Notes: a model not told the origin generated them from the letters alone. Positions 1 through 8,800 are shown, counted from the first letter of the stretch. The stretch is 64,000 bases of DNA from 34-65-8 sp964516135 (GCA_964516135.1 CAZEWN010000018.1:13565-77564), one strand, 5' to 3'. Program-made: numbers and translations.

Positions 1-81
1 GCACGCGGGATCGTAACGCGCGTGGATGGCATGGCTCCGATTGGCGAGGTGACGCGCGGCATCGACGCGATCCTGGGGTAG
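1..81 (+). CDS. C-terminal end of an unidentified protein (partial)
   Basis: The first 81 bases read open in frame 1 and end in TAG, giving 26 residues that finish with RGIDAILG. The gene begins outside the window. The tail is too short to name a family; a cyclophilin-type C-terminus was considered but the similarity is slight. A gene starts 46 bases downstream on the same strand. Confidence 0.45.
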   Translation, partial: ARGIVTRVDGMAPIGEVTRGIDAILG

Positions 82-127
82 CACCTTACCCGCTTGCCGC
101 CTGCGCGGCGGACGCTACAACGGCGCG

Positions 128-772
128 ATGATCATCCGCACCGTCGCTATCGCCACAGCGCTGCTGGCCGCGCCCGCCGCCGCCGAAGTGGTCGAGCAGA
201 CCGACAACGGCTTTGCCACGCGCGACACCGCCACGGTCGACGCCGCGCCCTATGACGTATGGCAGGCACTGATCGCACCGGCGCGCTGGTGGAACGATGG
301 CCATACCTGGTCGGGCGAGGCCGACAACATGTTCCTCAGCGCGCAAGGCGGCGGCTGCTTCTGCGAGCTGCTTCCCGTGCGCGATGGCACGCCCGAAGGC
401 GTGCGGCGCGGCAGCGCGATGCATATGATGGTGCTGCAGGCCGATCCTCCCAGCGCGCTTCGAATGCGCGGCGCGCTCGGGCCATTGCAGAGCGAGCCGG
501 TCGACGGCGTGCTCACCGTGACGCTGGCCCCCGCCGATGACGGTGCCACGCGGATCGTTTGGGAATACGTCGTGGGTGGCCACATGCGGTTCAAGGTGCC
601 GGAGATCGCCAGGGCGGTCGATGGTGTGATGAGCCAGCAACTGCGCGGGCTCGCTGGCCTGTTCGGCGGGCCCGTCGCGCGCACGGATCCGGCGCCCGAG
701 CCCGCGGCTCTGCCGGCACCGGGGCGCCCGAGCGTCAGCGAGGCGTTCGAGGGGCTCGACGAGGGCGGGTGA
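128..772 (+). CDS. Secreted SRPBCC/START-like protein
   Basis: This 214-residue protein begins with a signal peptide (residues 1-19, cleavage after the AAA run). The body resembles the START/Bet v1 (SRPBCC) fold: an N-terminal strand, then VWQALIAPARWW, where a domain of this fold typically begins its first helix, then a run of beta strands, and a long C-terminal helix (about 155-180). The last 35 residues are a Pro/Ala-rich tail without visible structure. Such proteins bind hydrophobic ligands in a cavity; the ligand is not predictable here. The fold assignment rests on pattern recognition. The TGA stop is followed by a short gap before gdhA, so the gene is probably monocistronic. Confidence 0.7.
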   Translation: MIIRTVAIATALLAAPAAAEVVEQTDNGFATRDTATVDAAPYDVWQALIAPARWWNDGHTWSGEADNMFLSAQGGGCFCELLPVRDGTPEGVRRGSAMHMMVLQADPPSALRMRGALGPLQSEPVDGVLTVTLAPADDGATRIVWEYVVGGHMRFKVPEIARAVDGVMSQQLRGLAGLFGGPVARTDPAPEPAALPAPGRPSVSEAFEGLDEGG

Positions 773-886
773 TGCGCTAGATTGCCCGTGCATCGACAGA
801 GCGCGAGTCGCGATCGCGCCAGGATGCGCGGGGTCGCTCGTCTGCCAGCGGGCCATGTCCGGCGGCGTCATTGAGAGGGGGCGATC

Positions 887-2248
887 TTGGCATCGATCTA
901 TGACCGGCACGTCGATCTTCCGCGCTTCATGGAGGGCGTGAACAAACGCAATCCGCATCAGCCCGAGTTCGTCCAGGCGGTGCAGGAAGTGGCAGAAGAC
1001 ATCTTCGAATTCATCGAGGACAAGGAAGAATACCACCAGGCACAGATCCTGCGCCGGATCGCGGAGCCCGACCGCGTGGTCAGCTTCCGGGTGTGCTGGG
1101 AAGACGATGCCGGCAACATTCGCGTCCAGCGCGGGTGGCGGGTGCAGAACAACAACGCGATCGGCCCCTACAAGGGCGGCATCCGCTTTCATCCCAGCGT
1201 CACCGAGAGCGTGCTCAAGTTCCTCGCCTTCGAGCAGACCTTCAAGAACGCACTGACCGGCTTGCCGATGGGCGGCGGGAAGGGCGGGTCCAACTTCAAT
1301 CCCAAGGGCAAGAGCGTGCGCGAGATCATGCGCTTCTGCCAGTCATTCATGACCGAGCTTTATCGGCACATCGGCGCCGACATCGACGTGCCTGCGGGCG
1401 ACATCGGTGTGGGCGGGCGCGAGATCGGCTACATGTTCGGCCAGTACAAGCGGATCACCAACGAATTCACCGGGGTGCTGACGGGCAAGGGGCTGGAATA
1501 TGGCGGCTCGATGATCCGGCCCGAGGCGACCGGATACGGCGCGGTCTACTTCCTCGCCAACATGCTGGCGACCAAGGACCAGAACCTCGAGGGCAAGACC
1601 GCGGTGATTTCGGGTTCCGGCAATGTCGCCACGCATGCGGCCGAAAAGATCGTTCAGATGGGCGGCAAGGTGCTCACCCTCTCGGATTCGGGCGGCTTCG
1701 TCCACGATCCCGATGGCTTCACGCAGGACAAGATCGACTGGGTCAAGGCCCACAAGACCCACCGGCGCGGTCGGATCGAGGAATATGTCGCCCAATTTGC
1801 GGGCTCCACGTTCCATGCGGGCAAGACGCCATGGGGCGTGCCATGCGACATGGCGCTGCCGTGTGCCACACAAAACGAGCTGCTGGGCGCGGATGCGAAG
1901 ACGCTTGTCGCGAACGGTTGCATCGCGGTGAGCGAAGGCGCCAACATGCCGACCGATCTCGACGGGGTGCACATATTCAAGGCCGCGAAGCTGCTTTACG
2001 CGCCGGGCAAGGCGTCCAATGCGGGCGGGGTGGCGGTATCCGGGCTGGAGATGAGCCAGAATTCCGGCCGACGCGCCTGGAGCGAGGCGGAGTTGCAGCA
2101 GATGCTCAAGGACATCATGGCCGGCATTCACCAGCGCTGTCTCGACTACGGCGACCGGGGCGGGGGCTACATCGACTACGTCAAGGGCGCCAATATCGCG
2201 GGCTTCAAGAAAGTGGCCGATGCGATGCTGGCATTCGGCGTGGTGTGA
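887..2248 (+). CDS. gdhA: NADP-type glutamate dehydrogenase
   Basis: The 453-residue protein is the hexameric glutamate dehydrogenase that makes glutamate from 2-oxoglutarate, ammonium and NADPH in the cytoplasm. The substrate-binding segment PMGGGKGG, the DIDVPAGDIGVGGREIGYM stretch typical of the NADP enzyme, and the nucleotide-binding GSGNVA loop are all present, and the length fits the bacterial 450-residue class. The start is a TTG at 887, chosen because GAGAGGGGG lies six bases ahead and MASIYDRHV then aligns with the family N-terminus; no ATG fits. A hairpin with a T-run follows the stop, so it is transcribed alone. It supplies a link between ammonium assimilation and the TCA operon further on. 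Confidence 0.95.
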   Translation: MASIYDRHVDLPRFMEGVNKRNPHQPEFVQAVQEVAEDIFEFIEDKEEYHQAQILRRIAEPDRVVSFRVCWEDDAGNIRVQRGWRVQNNNAIGPYKGGIRFHPSVTESVLKFLAFEQTFKNALTGLPMGGGKGGSNFNPKGKSVREIMRFCQSFMTELYRHIGADIDVPAGDIGVGGREIGYMFGQYKRITNEFTGVLTGKGLEYGGSMIRPEATGYGAVYFLANMLATKDQNLEGKTAVISGSGNVATHAAEKIVQMGGKVLTLSDSGGFVHDPDGFTQDKIDWVKAHKTHRRGRIEEYVAQFAGSTFHAGKTPWGVPCDMALPCATQNELLGADAKTLVANGCIAVSEGANMPTDLDGVHIFKAAKLLYAPGKASNAGGVAVSGLEMSQNSGRRAWSEAELQQMLKDIMAGIHQRCLDYGDRGGGYIDYVKGANIAGFKKVADAMLAFGVV

Positions 2249-2263
2249 TGCGCTGACGGAGCC

Positions 2264-2284
2264 GACCTCGCGGCAGGTCTTTTT
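2264..2284 (+). terminator. Rho-independent terminator of gdhA
   Basis: GACCT (2264-2268) pairs with AGGTC (2275-2279) across a CGCGGC loop and is followed at once by five T. It lies 16 bases after the gdhA stop. The stem is short, but the T-run makes the assignment reasonable. Confidence 0.6.
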
Positions 2285-2396
2285 GACAACGCGGCCAGCG
2301 TGTGTAGGATGTCTTGCATCGGCGGCGGCGCGACCCGCATGGTCACGGCTGTCGTGCGCGCTTGGCTGTTGACCTGAGGGGCGAATCGCCCTAAGC
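2283..2396 (+). promoter_or_regulatory. Putative promoters of the rpsM-rplQ operon
   Basis: Two sigma-70-like candidates lie in the 329-base gap before rpsM. The first is TTGACA (2283-2288), a 16-base spacer and TAGGAT (2305-2310). The second is TTGACC (2369-2374) followed by CCTAAGC near 2390-2396, which resembles the alphaproteobacterial TTGAC...CTA arrangement. Both are pattern matches without a mapped start. The rest of the gap holds no ORF that I can support. Confidence 0.4.
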
Positions 2397-2577
2397 GCGC
2401 CCTTCATTCGACAGTTTCGGACTGGTCCGGTCGGCGGCAACCAATGATGCGCGCCATCCGGGCTTTTTGCCGTAGCGGCATTGTTCGAACCAACCGGATG
2501 AACGTGAGCGATGAGATAGGGGGCGGCCCCGGCCTCGTGCCGAACCCGTCGGCCCCCTGTGGAGCATGGAGAATTAA

Positions 2578-2946
2578 GTGGCTCGTATTGCCGGGGTAAA
2601 CATCCCCACCAACAAGCGCGTGATCATCGCGCTGACCTATATTCACGGTATCGGCCGCACCACGGCCCTCGCGATCGCCGAGAAGCTCGGCATCGATCAC
2701 ACCCGCCGGGTGCAGGATCTCTCGGACGCCGAGATCCTGCAGATCCGCGAGGCGATCGACGCGGATCACACGGTCGAGGGTGACCTGCGCCGTGAAACCG
2801 CGATGAACATCAAGCGGCTCATGGACCTCAAGTCCTATCGCGGCCTGCGCCATCGTTCGGGCCTGCCGGTCCGTGGCCAGCGCACGCACACCAACGCCCG
2901 CACCCGCAAGGGCAAGGCCAAGCCGATCGCCGGCAAGAAGAAGTAA
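2578..2946 (+). CDS. rpsM: 30S ribosomal protein S13
   Basis: At 122 residues this is a full-length S13, the head protein of the small subunit that contacts the P-site tRNA and bridges to the large subunit. The N-terminal ARIAGVNIPTNKR, the HhH-like IHGIGRTTA turn and the basic tail (GQRTHTNARTRKGK) are all standard. The start is GTG, preceded by GGAG with a six-base spacer; no ATG is available in register. It is the first gene of the alpha operon here, while the usual upstream secY/adk genes are absent and gdhA sits there instead. Confidence 0.97.
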   Translation: MARIAGVNIPTNKRVIIALTYIHGIGRTTALAIAEKLGIDHTRRVQDLSDAEILQIREAIDADHTVEGDLRRETAMNIKRLMDLKSYRGLRHRSGLPVRGQRTHTNARTRKGKAKPIAGKKK

Positions 2947-3006
2947 GCCTGCTGGGGGTTTCCCAACGGCTTTTCCCTTCTCGTACTTTTGTAAGGAATA
3001 CGAACC

Positions 3007-3396
3007 ATGGCACGCGAACCCGGCCGGATCAGGCGGCGCGACAAGAAGAACATCTCGAGCGGCGTCGCGCACGTCAATGCTAGCTTCAACAACACGATGA
3101 TCACCATCACCGACGCGCAGGGCAATGCGATCAGCTGGTCCAGCGCCGGCATGATGGGCTTCAAGGGCAGCCGCAAGTCGACGCCTTATGCCGCCCAGGT
3201 CGCCGCAGACGATGCCGGCAAGAAGGCCGCCGAACACGGCGTCCGCACGCTGGAAGTCGAGATCAAGGGTCCGGGATCGGGCCGCGAAAGTGCCCTGCGC
3301 GCGCTTCAGGCGGTCGGTTTCACGATCACCTCGATTCGCGACGTGACGCCGATCCCGCACAATGGTGTGCGGCCATCGAAACGTCGCCGCGTCTGA
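3007..3396 (+). CDS. rpsK: 30S ribosomal protein S11
   Basis: The 129-residue S11 contacts 16S rRNA on the platform of the small subunit. The segments GVAHVNASFNNTMITITD, GFKGSRKSTPYAAQ and the C-terminal VTPIPHNGVRPSKRRRV are characteristic. The ATG is preceded by AAGGA at 2993-2997. It follows rpsM after 60 bases in the conserved order S13-S11-RpoA-L17. Confidence 0.97.
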   Translation: MAREPGRIRRRDKKNISSGVAHVNASFNNTMITITDAQGNAISWSSAGMMGFKGSRKSTPYAAQVAADDAGKKAAEHGVRTLEVEIKGPGSGRESALRALQAVGFTITSIRDVTPIPHNGVRPSKRRRV

Positions 3397-3499
3397 TCCG
3401 TACCTGCCCGGCAAGGTCGCTCCTTGCCGTCTCTCCACGGACCGGACGCGCCACCGCCGGCGCCCCGGTCCGCCCGCATTGAAACCCTAGGGGATATCC

Positions 3500-4555
3500 A
3501 TGTCCGTCAACACCAAGAACTGGCAGGAACTCAAGAAACCCAACAGCCTCGAGGTCAAGGAAAGCAGCGACCGCAAGCGCAAGGCGACATTCGTTGCCGA
3601 GCCGCTGGAGCGCGGCTTTGGCCTGACGCTTGGCAACGCGCTGCGCCGCGTGCTGCTTTCCAGCCTTCAGGGCGCCGCGATCACCTCGATCAAGATGGAA
3701 AACGTGCTGCACGAATTTTCCTCGCTGGCCGGGGTGCGCGAGGATGTGACCGACATCGTGCTCAACGTGAAGCAGATCGCGCTCAAGATGGAGGGCGAGG
3801 GGCCCAAGCGGCTTCAGCTCTCCGTTACCGGCCCGGCCGAAGTGACCGCGGGCGATATCGCGGTGACCGGTGACATCGAGGTTCTGAACAAGGACCTGGT
3901 GATCTGCCACCTCGACGAGGGCGCGACGCTCAACATGGAACTGACCGCGGATACCGGCAAGGGCTATGTCCCTGCCGTGGCGAACCGTCCTGTCGACGCG
4001 CCGATCGGGCTCATCCCGGTCGACTCGCTCTATTCGCCCGTGCGCCAGGTCAGTTACAAGGTCGACAACGCCCGCGTCGGGCAGGAACTCGATTACGACA
4101 AGCTGAGCCTTACGGTCGAGACCGATGGCACCGTCACCCCTGACGATGCCGTCGCCTATGCCGCGCGCATCCTGCAGGATCAGCTCACGCTGTTCGTCCA
4201 CTTCGAGGACGGCATCCCGCAGGCACAGGGCGGCATGATCGGCGTTGCGGCGGAACCGCAGGAATCCGATGCCAACCAGCTCAATCGTTACCTTCTCAAG
4301 AAGGTCGACGAGCTGGAATTGTCGGTCCGGTCGGCCAACTGCCTCAAGAACGACAATATCATCTACATCGGCGACCTGGTCCAGAAGACCGAAGCCGAGA
4401 TGCTCCGCACGCCCAACTTCGGCCGCAAGAGCCTCAACGAAATCAAGGAAGTGCTGTCTTCGATGGGCCTGCGCCTCGGGATGGACATCCCCGGCTGGCC
4501 GCCGGAGAACATCGAGGAAATGGCAAAGAAGCTCGAGCAGGAACTGCTCGGCTAA
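3500..4555 (+). CDS. rpoA: DNA-directed RNA polymerase subunit alpha
   Basis: The 351-residue alpha subunit starts RNA polymerase assembly as a dimer and contacts upstream promoter DNA and activators. The N-terminal assembly domain (about 1-240) contains LERGFGLTLGNALRRVLLSS, the dimer and beta/beta-prime contact region. A linker leads to the C-terminal domain (about 265-345) with SVRSANCLKNDNI, the RTPNFGRKSLNEIK helix-hairpin-helix and GMDIPGWPPENI. Length and motifs are normal. AGGGGATATCC precedes the ATG. It is translated between rpsK and rplQ. Confidence 0.98.
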   Translation: MSVNTKNWQELKKPNSLEVKESSDRKRKATFVAEPLERGFGLTLGNALRRVLLSSLQGAAITSIKMENVLHEFSSLAGVREDVTDIVLNVKQIALKMEGEGPKRLQLSVTGPAEVTAGDIAVTGDIEVLNKDLVICHLDEGATLNMELTADTGKGYVPAVANRPVDAPIGLIPVDSLYSPVRQVSYKVDNARVGQELDYDKLSLTVETDGTVTPDDAVAYAARILQDQLTLFVHFEDGIPQAQGGMIGVAAEPQESDANQLNRYLLKKVDELELSVRSANCLKNDNIIYIGDLVQKTEAEMLRTPNFGRKSLNEIKEVLSSMGLRLGMDIPGWPPENIEEMAKKLEQELLG

Positions 4556-4646
4556 AGCCATGCGAACAGGGTGATGGGCGGCGACCGTAACTGCCGCCAG
4601 GACCGGGCTACCTCATACGGGCCCCTTACGAACGAAGGATTGAGAA

Positions 4647-5069
4647 ATGCGTCACAAGATCGGCGGCCGCAAGCTGCAGCGCAAGACTGGGCACCGCAAA
4701 GCCCTGTTCCGCAACATGGCGGCCGCGCTCATCAAGCACGAACAGATCATCACCACCGTGGCCAAGGCCAAGGAACTGCGCCCCTATGTCGAAAAGCTGG
4801 TGACGCTGGCCAAGCGCGGCGGTCTGTCGAACCGCCGCCTGGCGCAGAGCCGACTCGGTGACGATGCTCAGCTCAAGAAGCTGTTCGATGTGCTGGCCGA
4901 ACGCTACGCGACCCGTGACGGTGGCTATACACGCGTCATCAAGGCCGGCATCCGCGCCAGCGATGCCTCGCAAATGGCGGTGATCGAATTCGTCGACCGC
5001 GATGTCGATGCCAAGGGTCAGGATTCGGGCCCTGTCATGACCGACGAGGAAGAATTCGAGGACGCTTGA
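4647..5069 (+). CDS. rplQ: 50S ribosomal protein L17
   Basis: The 140-residue protein begins MRHKIGGRKLQRKTGHRKALFRNM, the defining L17 N-terminus, and has the usual acidic extension at the C-terminus (VMTDEEEFEDA) found in many alphaproteobacteria. L17 sits near the exit of the peptide tunnel. AAGGA precedes the ATG. It is the last gene of the alpha operon; a strong GC hairpin follows 10 bases after the stop. Confidence 0.97.
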   Translation: MRHKIGGRKLQRKTGHRKALFRNMAAALIKHEQIITTVAKAKELRPYVEKLVTLAKRGGLSNRRLAQSRLGDDAQLKKLFDVLAERYATRDGGYTRVIKAGIRASDASQMAVIEFVDRDVDAKGQDSGPVMTDEEEFEDA

Positions 5070-5079
5070 TCCATGGGGC

Positions 5080-5101
5080 GCCCCGCGGCGAATGCCGGGG
5101 C
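5080..5101 (+). terminator. Hairpin behind rplQ, probable terminator
   Basis: GCCCC and GGC on the left pair with GCCGGGGC (5094-5101) around a GAAT loop, leaving a two-base bulge. The nearest T-run (ATTTTTCG, about 5121) is some 20 bases further, so this is not a textbook intrinsic terminator. Its place directly after the operon supports the call. Confidence 0.4.
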
Positions 5102-5230
5102 CGCATCCGCCATATCGGTCATTTTTCGACCCCTGCTTTTGTTCATAAATTCCGCGCTTAACCTGAATATGCGCTGTCGGGCCAATTCAGCGAGACCTCA
5201 GCGCGGGATTGATAAAACGACCTTCGTAAT

Positions 5231-5250
5231 CGGAAGCACCTTCGCTTCCG
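5231..5250 (+). promoter_or_regulatory. 7-bp inverted repeat in the leader of the 5268 gene
   Basis: CGGAAGC (5231-5237) and GCTTCCG (5244-5250) form a perfect stem with a six-base loop. It ends five bases before the GGAGG ribosome-binding site of the next gene, so it could modulate translation or mRNA stability, or be a repressor site. No function can be assigned from sequence. Confidence 0.3.
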
Positions 5251-5267
5251 GATATGGAGGACGACCG

Positions 5268-5819
5268 ATGAAGACCATTTCCAAGAGCCTGGTCGGGACC
5301 ATCGCGGCTGGCGCGATGGCGATGACTTCTGCCGCCCCCGCGATGGCGCAGTATCGTGACCGTGACCGCGGGATCGACGCGGGCGACATCATCGCCGGCG
5401 CGGTGATCCTCGGCGGCATTGCCGCTGTTGCCTCGGCCGTCGGCAACAATCGCGGCTACGATTACCGCTACGACAACAACTATCGCTACCACGATCGCGG
5501 TTATGGCTACGGCTACAGCAACCGCTACGGCAGCCCGCGTCAGGCGGTCGAACAATGCATCCGCGCCGTCGAGAACGACGCGCGCCGGGCCGGCTATCGC
5601 TTTGCCGACGTGACACAGATCCGCGATGTCGATGACCAGCGCAACGGTTGGCGTGTGCGCGGAAACCTGGTGGTCGATGGCGGCTATGGCCGCTACAATA
5701 GCCGCTGGGGGTACAACCGCGACCGTTATCGCAACGACGATGCGGGTCGGTTCACCTGCCGCGTCGATCGGGGCCGGGTCTCCGACGTCGATTACAGCGG
5801 CATTCGCAACCTTCGCTGA
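5268..5819 (+). CDS. Secreted Gly/Tyr/Arg-rich protein, first of a tandem paralogous pair
   Basis: I do not recognise a named function. The ATG at 5268 is chosen over longer options because GGAGG lies seven bases ahead and the product then starts with a clear signal peptide (residues 1-24, cleavage after AMA). The 183-residue protein has a hydrophobic glycine-rich helix GDIIAGAVILGGIAAVASA (about 35-53), then a Tyr/Arg/Asn-rich low-complexity stretch, then a conserved domain from AVEQCIRAVENDA to FTCRVDRGRVSDVDYSG, with two cysteines. The same architecture occurs in the neighbour at 5937, so the two arose by duplication. A periplasmic or outer-envelope location is likely. Confidence 0.8.
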   Translation: MKTISKSLVGTIAAGAMAMTSAAPAMAQYRDRDRGIDAGDIIAGAVILGGIAAVASAVGNNRGYDYRYDNNYRYHDRGYGYGYSNRYGSPRQAVEQCIRAVENDARRAGYRFADVTQIRDVDDQRNGWRVRGNLVVDGGYGRYNSRWGYNRDRYRNDDAGRFTCRVDRGRVSDVDYSGIRNLR

Positions 5820-5936
5820 TCGCGGGTTCGGATAATTGCATACCGGAAAGGCGGTTCAGGCTGGTGACAGTCGGGGCCGCCTAACCGTTTGTTTTAACCT
5901 GGCGGCATTCTGTCGCCAGAGCCGGGGGTTGATGTC

Positions 5937-6620
5937 ATGGCCCGAATAAGTATGCCTGCCGCTGCGCTGGGGTTTGCCGCCGCGATTTCGACGGTAGCGA
6001 CGCCCGCCTTTGCCGCCGATTTCTCGCTTGCCAGCGCCCGCGCTGCGGTGCCGGTCGCGCCGGTGGTCGGTTCCAATGACCAGAACGTGCAGGGCTATCG
6101 CTGGGATCGCGGACGTTATCGCCATCGTCACCGCACCAGTGTTGGCGATGTCCTGACGGGCGTGTTGATCCTGGGTGGAATCGCAGCCGTCGCCAGCGCC
6201 GCATCGCGTAACGACCGCTCGCGCGACGACTACCGCTATCGCGATTTTCGCCCCTATCGCGGCGACAGCCGTTACGATGATGCGCGGGGCATTGATAATG
6301 CGGTGCGGATCTGCGTGGACGAAATCGAACGCGATGCCCGGGTCGAAAGCGTCGACGGAGTGGATCGTACCGGCGCAGGTTGGCAAGTCAGCGGCGTTCT
6401 GTTCGATGGTGCGGGTTTCACCTGCCGGATCGGTGCCGACGGGCGGATCGACAATGTCGACTACGGCCGGGGCGACCGTTACGAGGCATCGGCGCAGGAT
6501 GGGCAGTGGGATGCCGATCGCTATCGCTCGGCCCGCGCGCGGATTGATGCGCACGTACCCGCTGTGCAGGATCAGCCGATACCCGCCTATCCCGGCGGCC
6601 CGCTGCCGGGCGAGGAATAG
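5937..6620 (+). CDS. Secreted protein, second of the tandem paralogous pair
   Basis: The 227-residue product has a signal peptide (about 1-26, ending AFA), a hydrophobic helix DVLTGVLILGGIAAVASA, a Tyr/Arg/Asp-rich spacer and then AVRICVDEIERDA through FTCRIGADGRIDNVDYG, matching the 5268 protein block for block. It carries an extra C-terminal tail with PIPAYPGGPLPGEE. Function is unknown; the helix may be a membrane anchor or a glycine-zipper-like element. The gene follows its paralogue after 117 bases on the same strand. Confidence 0.8.
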   Translation: MARISMPAAALGFAAAISTVATPAFAADFSLASARAAVPVAPVVGSNDQNVQGYRWDRGRYRHRHRTSVGDVLTGVLILGGIAAVASAASRNDRSRDDYRYRDFRPYRGDSRYDDARGIDNAVRICVDEIERDARVESVDGVDRTGAGWQVSGVLFDGAGFTCRIGADGRIDNVDYGRGDRYEASAQDGQWDADRYRSARARIDAHVPAVQDQPIPAYPGGPLPGEE

Positions 6621-6626
6621 CCGGGC

Positions 6627-7250
6627 TCAGTCCGCTTTGGCGCTGTCGGCATAGGCGGGTAGCGCGAGCTTCCATTTGATAGCCGCGCCGCGCAGTGCGA
6701 AACCGGCGATCCATGCCGCCGCCCACACCGGCGCCTGGGGCAGTCCAGCCAGCGCGCCGCCCAACGTTATCAGCGCGGCGAGCGCGGCAGCGGTGACGTA
6801 TAGCTCGGGGCGCATGATGATCGACGGCACGCCCGCGATCACGTCGCGCGCGATGCCGCCCGCGCAGCCAGTCACGACGCCCAGCACCGCCGCCGGGACT
6901 GGCGCGACTCCGAATGCCAGCGCCTTGGCCGTGCCCAGCACCGCGAACGCGGCCAGACCCGCCGCGTCGGCCCATTCGAGCAGCTCGTTCTCCCACCACC
7001 GGCGCGGGGTCCACCACGCGATCAGCGCGGTGGCAAAGATCACCGGCGCGACCCACGGGTTGTGCAGCCAGAACGCGGGCACCCCGATCAGCATGTCACG
7101 CAATGATCCGCCGCCGACCCCCGTCACGAGCGCGAAGAACGCCATCGTCACGAATGTCTGCCGCAGCCGCGCGGCCAACAGCGCACCAGTCAGCGCGAAG
7201 ACTGCCGTGCCGAGCAGGTCGAGTGCGGGGGGAAGTGCGGGCGGGTTCAC
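6627..7250 (-). CDS. TRIC-type cation channel family membrane protein (YadS-like)
   Basis: The 207-residue inner-membrane protein has about seven hydrophobic helices and the two glycine-rich repeats of the UPF0126/TRIC family: GVGGGSLRDMLIG and GCAGGIARDVIAGVPSIIM. Prokaryotic TRIC proteins form homotrimeric potassium-permeable channels. The start is a GTG at 7250, which overlaps the TGA of the PepSY gene (GTGA); a longer reading would run deep inside that gene. Translational coupling to the upstream gene is therefore likely. Confidence 0.85.
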   Translation of the reverse strand: MNPPALPPALDLLGTAVFALTGALLAARLRQTFVTMAFFALVTGVGGGSLRDMLIGVPAFWLHNPWVAPVIFATALIAWWTPRRWWENELLEWADAAGLAAFAVLGTAKALAFGVAPVPAAVLGVVTGCAGGIARDVIAGVPSIIMRPELYVTAAALAALITLGGALAGLPQAPVWAAAWIAGFALRGAAIKWKLALPAYADSAKAD

Positions 7251-7951
7251 GCCGGTTCCGCCGGAATGCGGGGCCGCGCCTTGCGCCGGCGGAACAGCAG
7301 CACGCAGCCGAGCGCGGCGCCGATGGCGGATAGCGCGGCAAACAGGATCAGGATCGGATGAGAGGTATCCTCGCGCGTTTCCAGGTCCATGATGTGAAGG
7401 CCCCACATCAGGTCGAACAACCGCCACCAGCGCGTACGGACCGCCTCGATTTCACCCGTGTCGCGGCCGACATATACGTGCGTGCCATCCGCCAGCGCCA
7501 CCTGCCACACGGGAACCTCCCGGCGGAAATCGAATGGCACCGCATCGGCGGTGAACAGGGTGACGCGTTCCGCCGCTTCTCCGCCCTTGATCCTGCGGGC
7601 CACCAGCCCGCGTGCCTGGGCGGCGGTCATGGGCTGGATCGACGCGCCCGTGGCCAGGTCACGGCGGCGGATCGTGCCATCCATCATCGTCAGCACCGCG
7701 ACAGCGCGCCCATCCTGCATGCGCGCGTGAATTTCGCGGATCGGCCCCTCCACCGCGCCGAATGTGTCGTCGGCCAGCGATAACGGTAGTGCTGGCGCGT
7801 CGATACGGAGGTGTTCGCCCCGCACTGTCTCGATGGGCCGTGCCACCATAACCAGCCCGGTTGCGGTCCACATGAGGATCGGTACCCCAACCAGCCAGCC
7901 GAGCCAGATATGCCAGCGTGCGATCTGCCGCATCGTGGGCCGGGGCGCCAT
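7247..7951 (-). CDS. PepSY-domain membrane protein
   Basis: The 234-residue protein has an N-terminal membrane helix (RWHIWLGWLVGVPILMWTATGL), a periplasmic part that ends with WQVALADGTHVYVGRDTGEI, a PepSY-like strand-turn, and a second membrane helix near the C-terminus (PILILFAALSAIGAALGCVLLF). The pattern RxIxxWHxWLG...MWTATGL is that of the PepSY-associated membrane family linked to iron uptake or respiratory reductases. ATG 7951 was preferred to upstream codons, which fall in the gap from the preceding gene. It overlaps the TRIC gene by four bases. Confidence 0.75.
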   Translation of the reverse strand: MAPRPTMRQIARWHIWLGWLVGVPILMWTATGLVMVARPIETVRGEHLRIDAPALPLSLADDTFGAVEGPIREIHARMQDGRAVAVLTMMDGTIRRRDLATGASIQPMTAAQARGLVARRIKGGEAAERVTLFTADAVPFDFRREVPVWQVALADGTHVYVGRDTGEIEAVRTRWWRLFDLMWGLHIMDLETREDTSHPILILFAALSAIGAALGCVLLFRRRKARPRIPAEPA

Positions 7952-7976
7952 GATCAAGCGATCCCTCTGGCGCCGT

Positions 7977-8738
7977 TCAGCGCGACGGGGAGGCCCGGTT
8001 TCTGAAATTCCATGTCCGCCCGCCCTCGATCGCGCCGATGGCGATTCCATAGCCAATTATCGGAGCGACGCCATAGCCCAGCAGGGGGGTGGGATAGGGG
8101 CCGGTCAGCGACGCAATGGCCAACCCCAGATAAAATCCCGCGAGCGCAGCCCCGTCTGCCCCCGCACGCAGCGGAGCCGCGATCGCGGCGAGCAAGGCGG
8201 CGGCGGCGGCAGCGGCGAGCGGCCCTGACCAGGTGGCGAGATGCTGCAGCACGTCCTCGACATGGGGAACCGGCATCAGTGGATCGGTGCGTTCGAACGT
8301 GAGCACGACTGCAAGCGCGGCACAGGTGGCCGAAGCCGGCGCCCAGGCCGACCGCTGCAGCAATGCACCAGCGAAAAGCGCGGCCGCTAATGCAAGGGCG
8401 GTACCGCGATCCGGCTGGGCCGTCAGCGCGGCGGCGACAATGGCCACAGCGGCGAGTGACGCAGCATCCGCGCGCCTTGCCGCGACCACCACGAAAGCGG
8501 GGAGCACGGTCATCCCGACGTGGAGCGCGACCGGCCCCAGATCGAGCCAGCGCCGCACGCCGTCCAGCGGCGTTCCCACGACCAGCGTCAAACCGACCAG
8601 AAGCGGTGCGGCGACCAAAATTGTCGCAGGATGTCTCCACCTCACGAAAGCCAGTGCGAGGGCAGCCACAAGCGCGCCGAGGTTGACGAGCACAAACACG
8701 ATCGGTGCACCGCGCAGCGCCATCGCCAATGCACCCAT
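7977..8738 (-). CDS. Hypothetical polytopic membrane protein
   Basis: The 253-residue product is made almost entirely of Ala/Leu/Val-rich hydrophobic segments, about eight membrane helices. No signature motif is visible; a single charged loop (FERTDPLMPVPHVEDVLQH) sits in the middle and may be the functional part. It lies 25 bases ahead of the PepSY gene on the same strand, so the two are probably cotranscribed. I cannot name its function. Confidence 0.65.
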   Translation of the reverse strand: MGALAMALRGAPIVFVLVNLGALVAALALAFVRWRHPATILVAAPLLVGLTLVVGTPLDGVRRWLDLGPVALHVGMTVLPAFVVVAARRADAASLAAVAIVAAALTAQPDRGTALALAAALFAGALLQRSAWAPASATCAALAVVLTFERTDPLMPVPHVEDVLQHLATWSGPLAAAAAAALLAAIAAPLRAGADGAALAGFYLGLAIASLTGPYPTPLLGYGVAPIIGYGIAIGAIEGGRTWNFRNRASPSR

Positions 8739-8800
8739 GCCGATGGCCAGTGCCAGCGAAGCTTGCGCGACCGAGCGCGATCGAGGCGGCCGCGCGGCGT

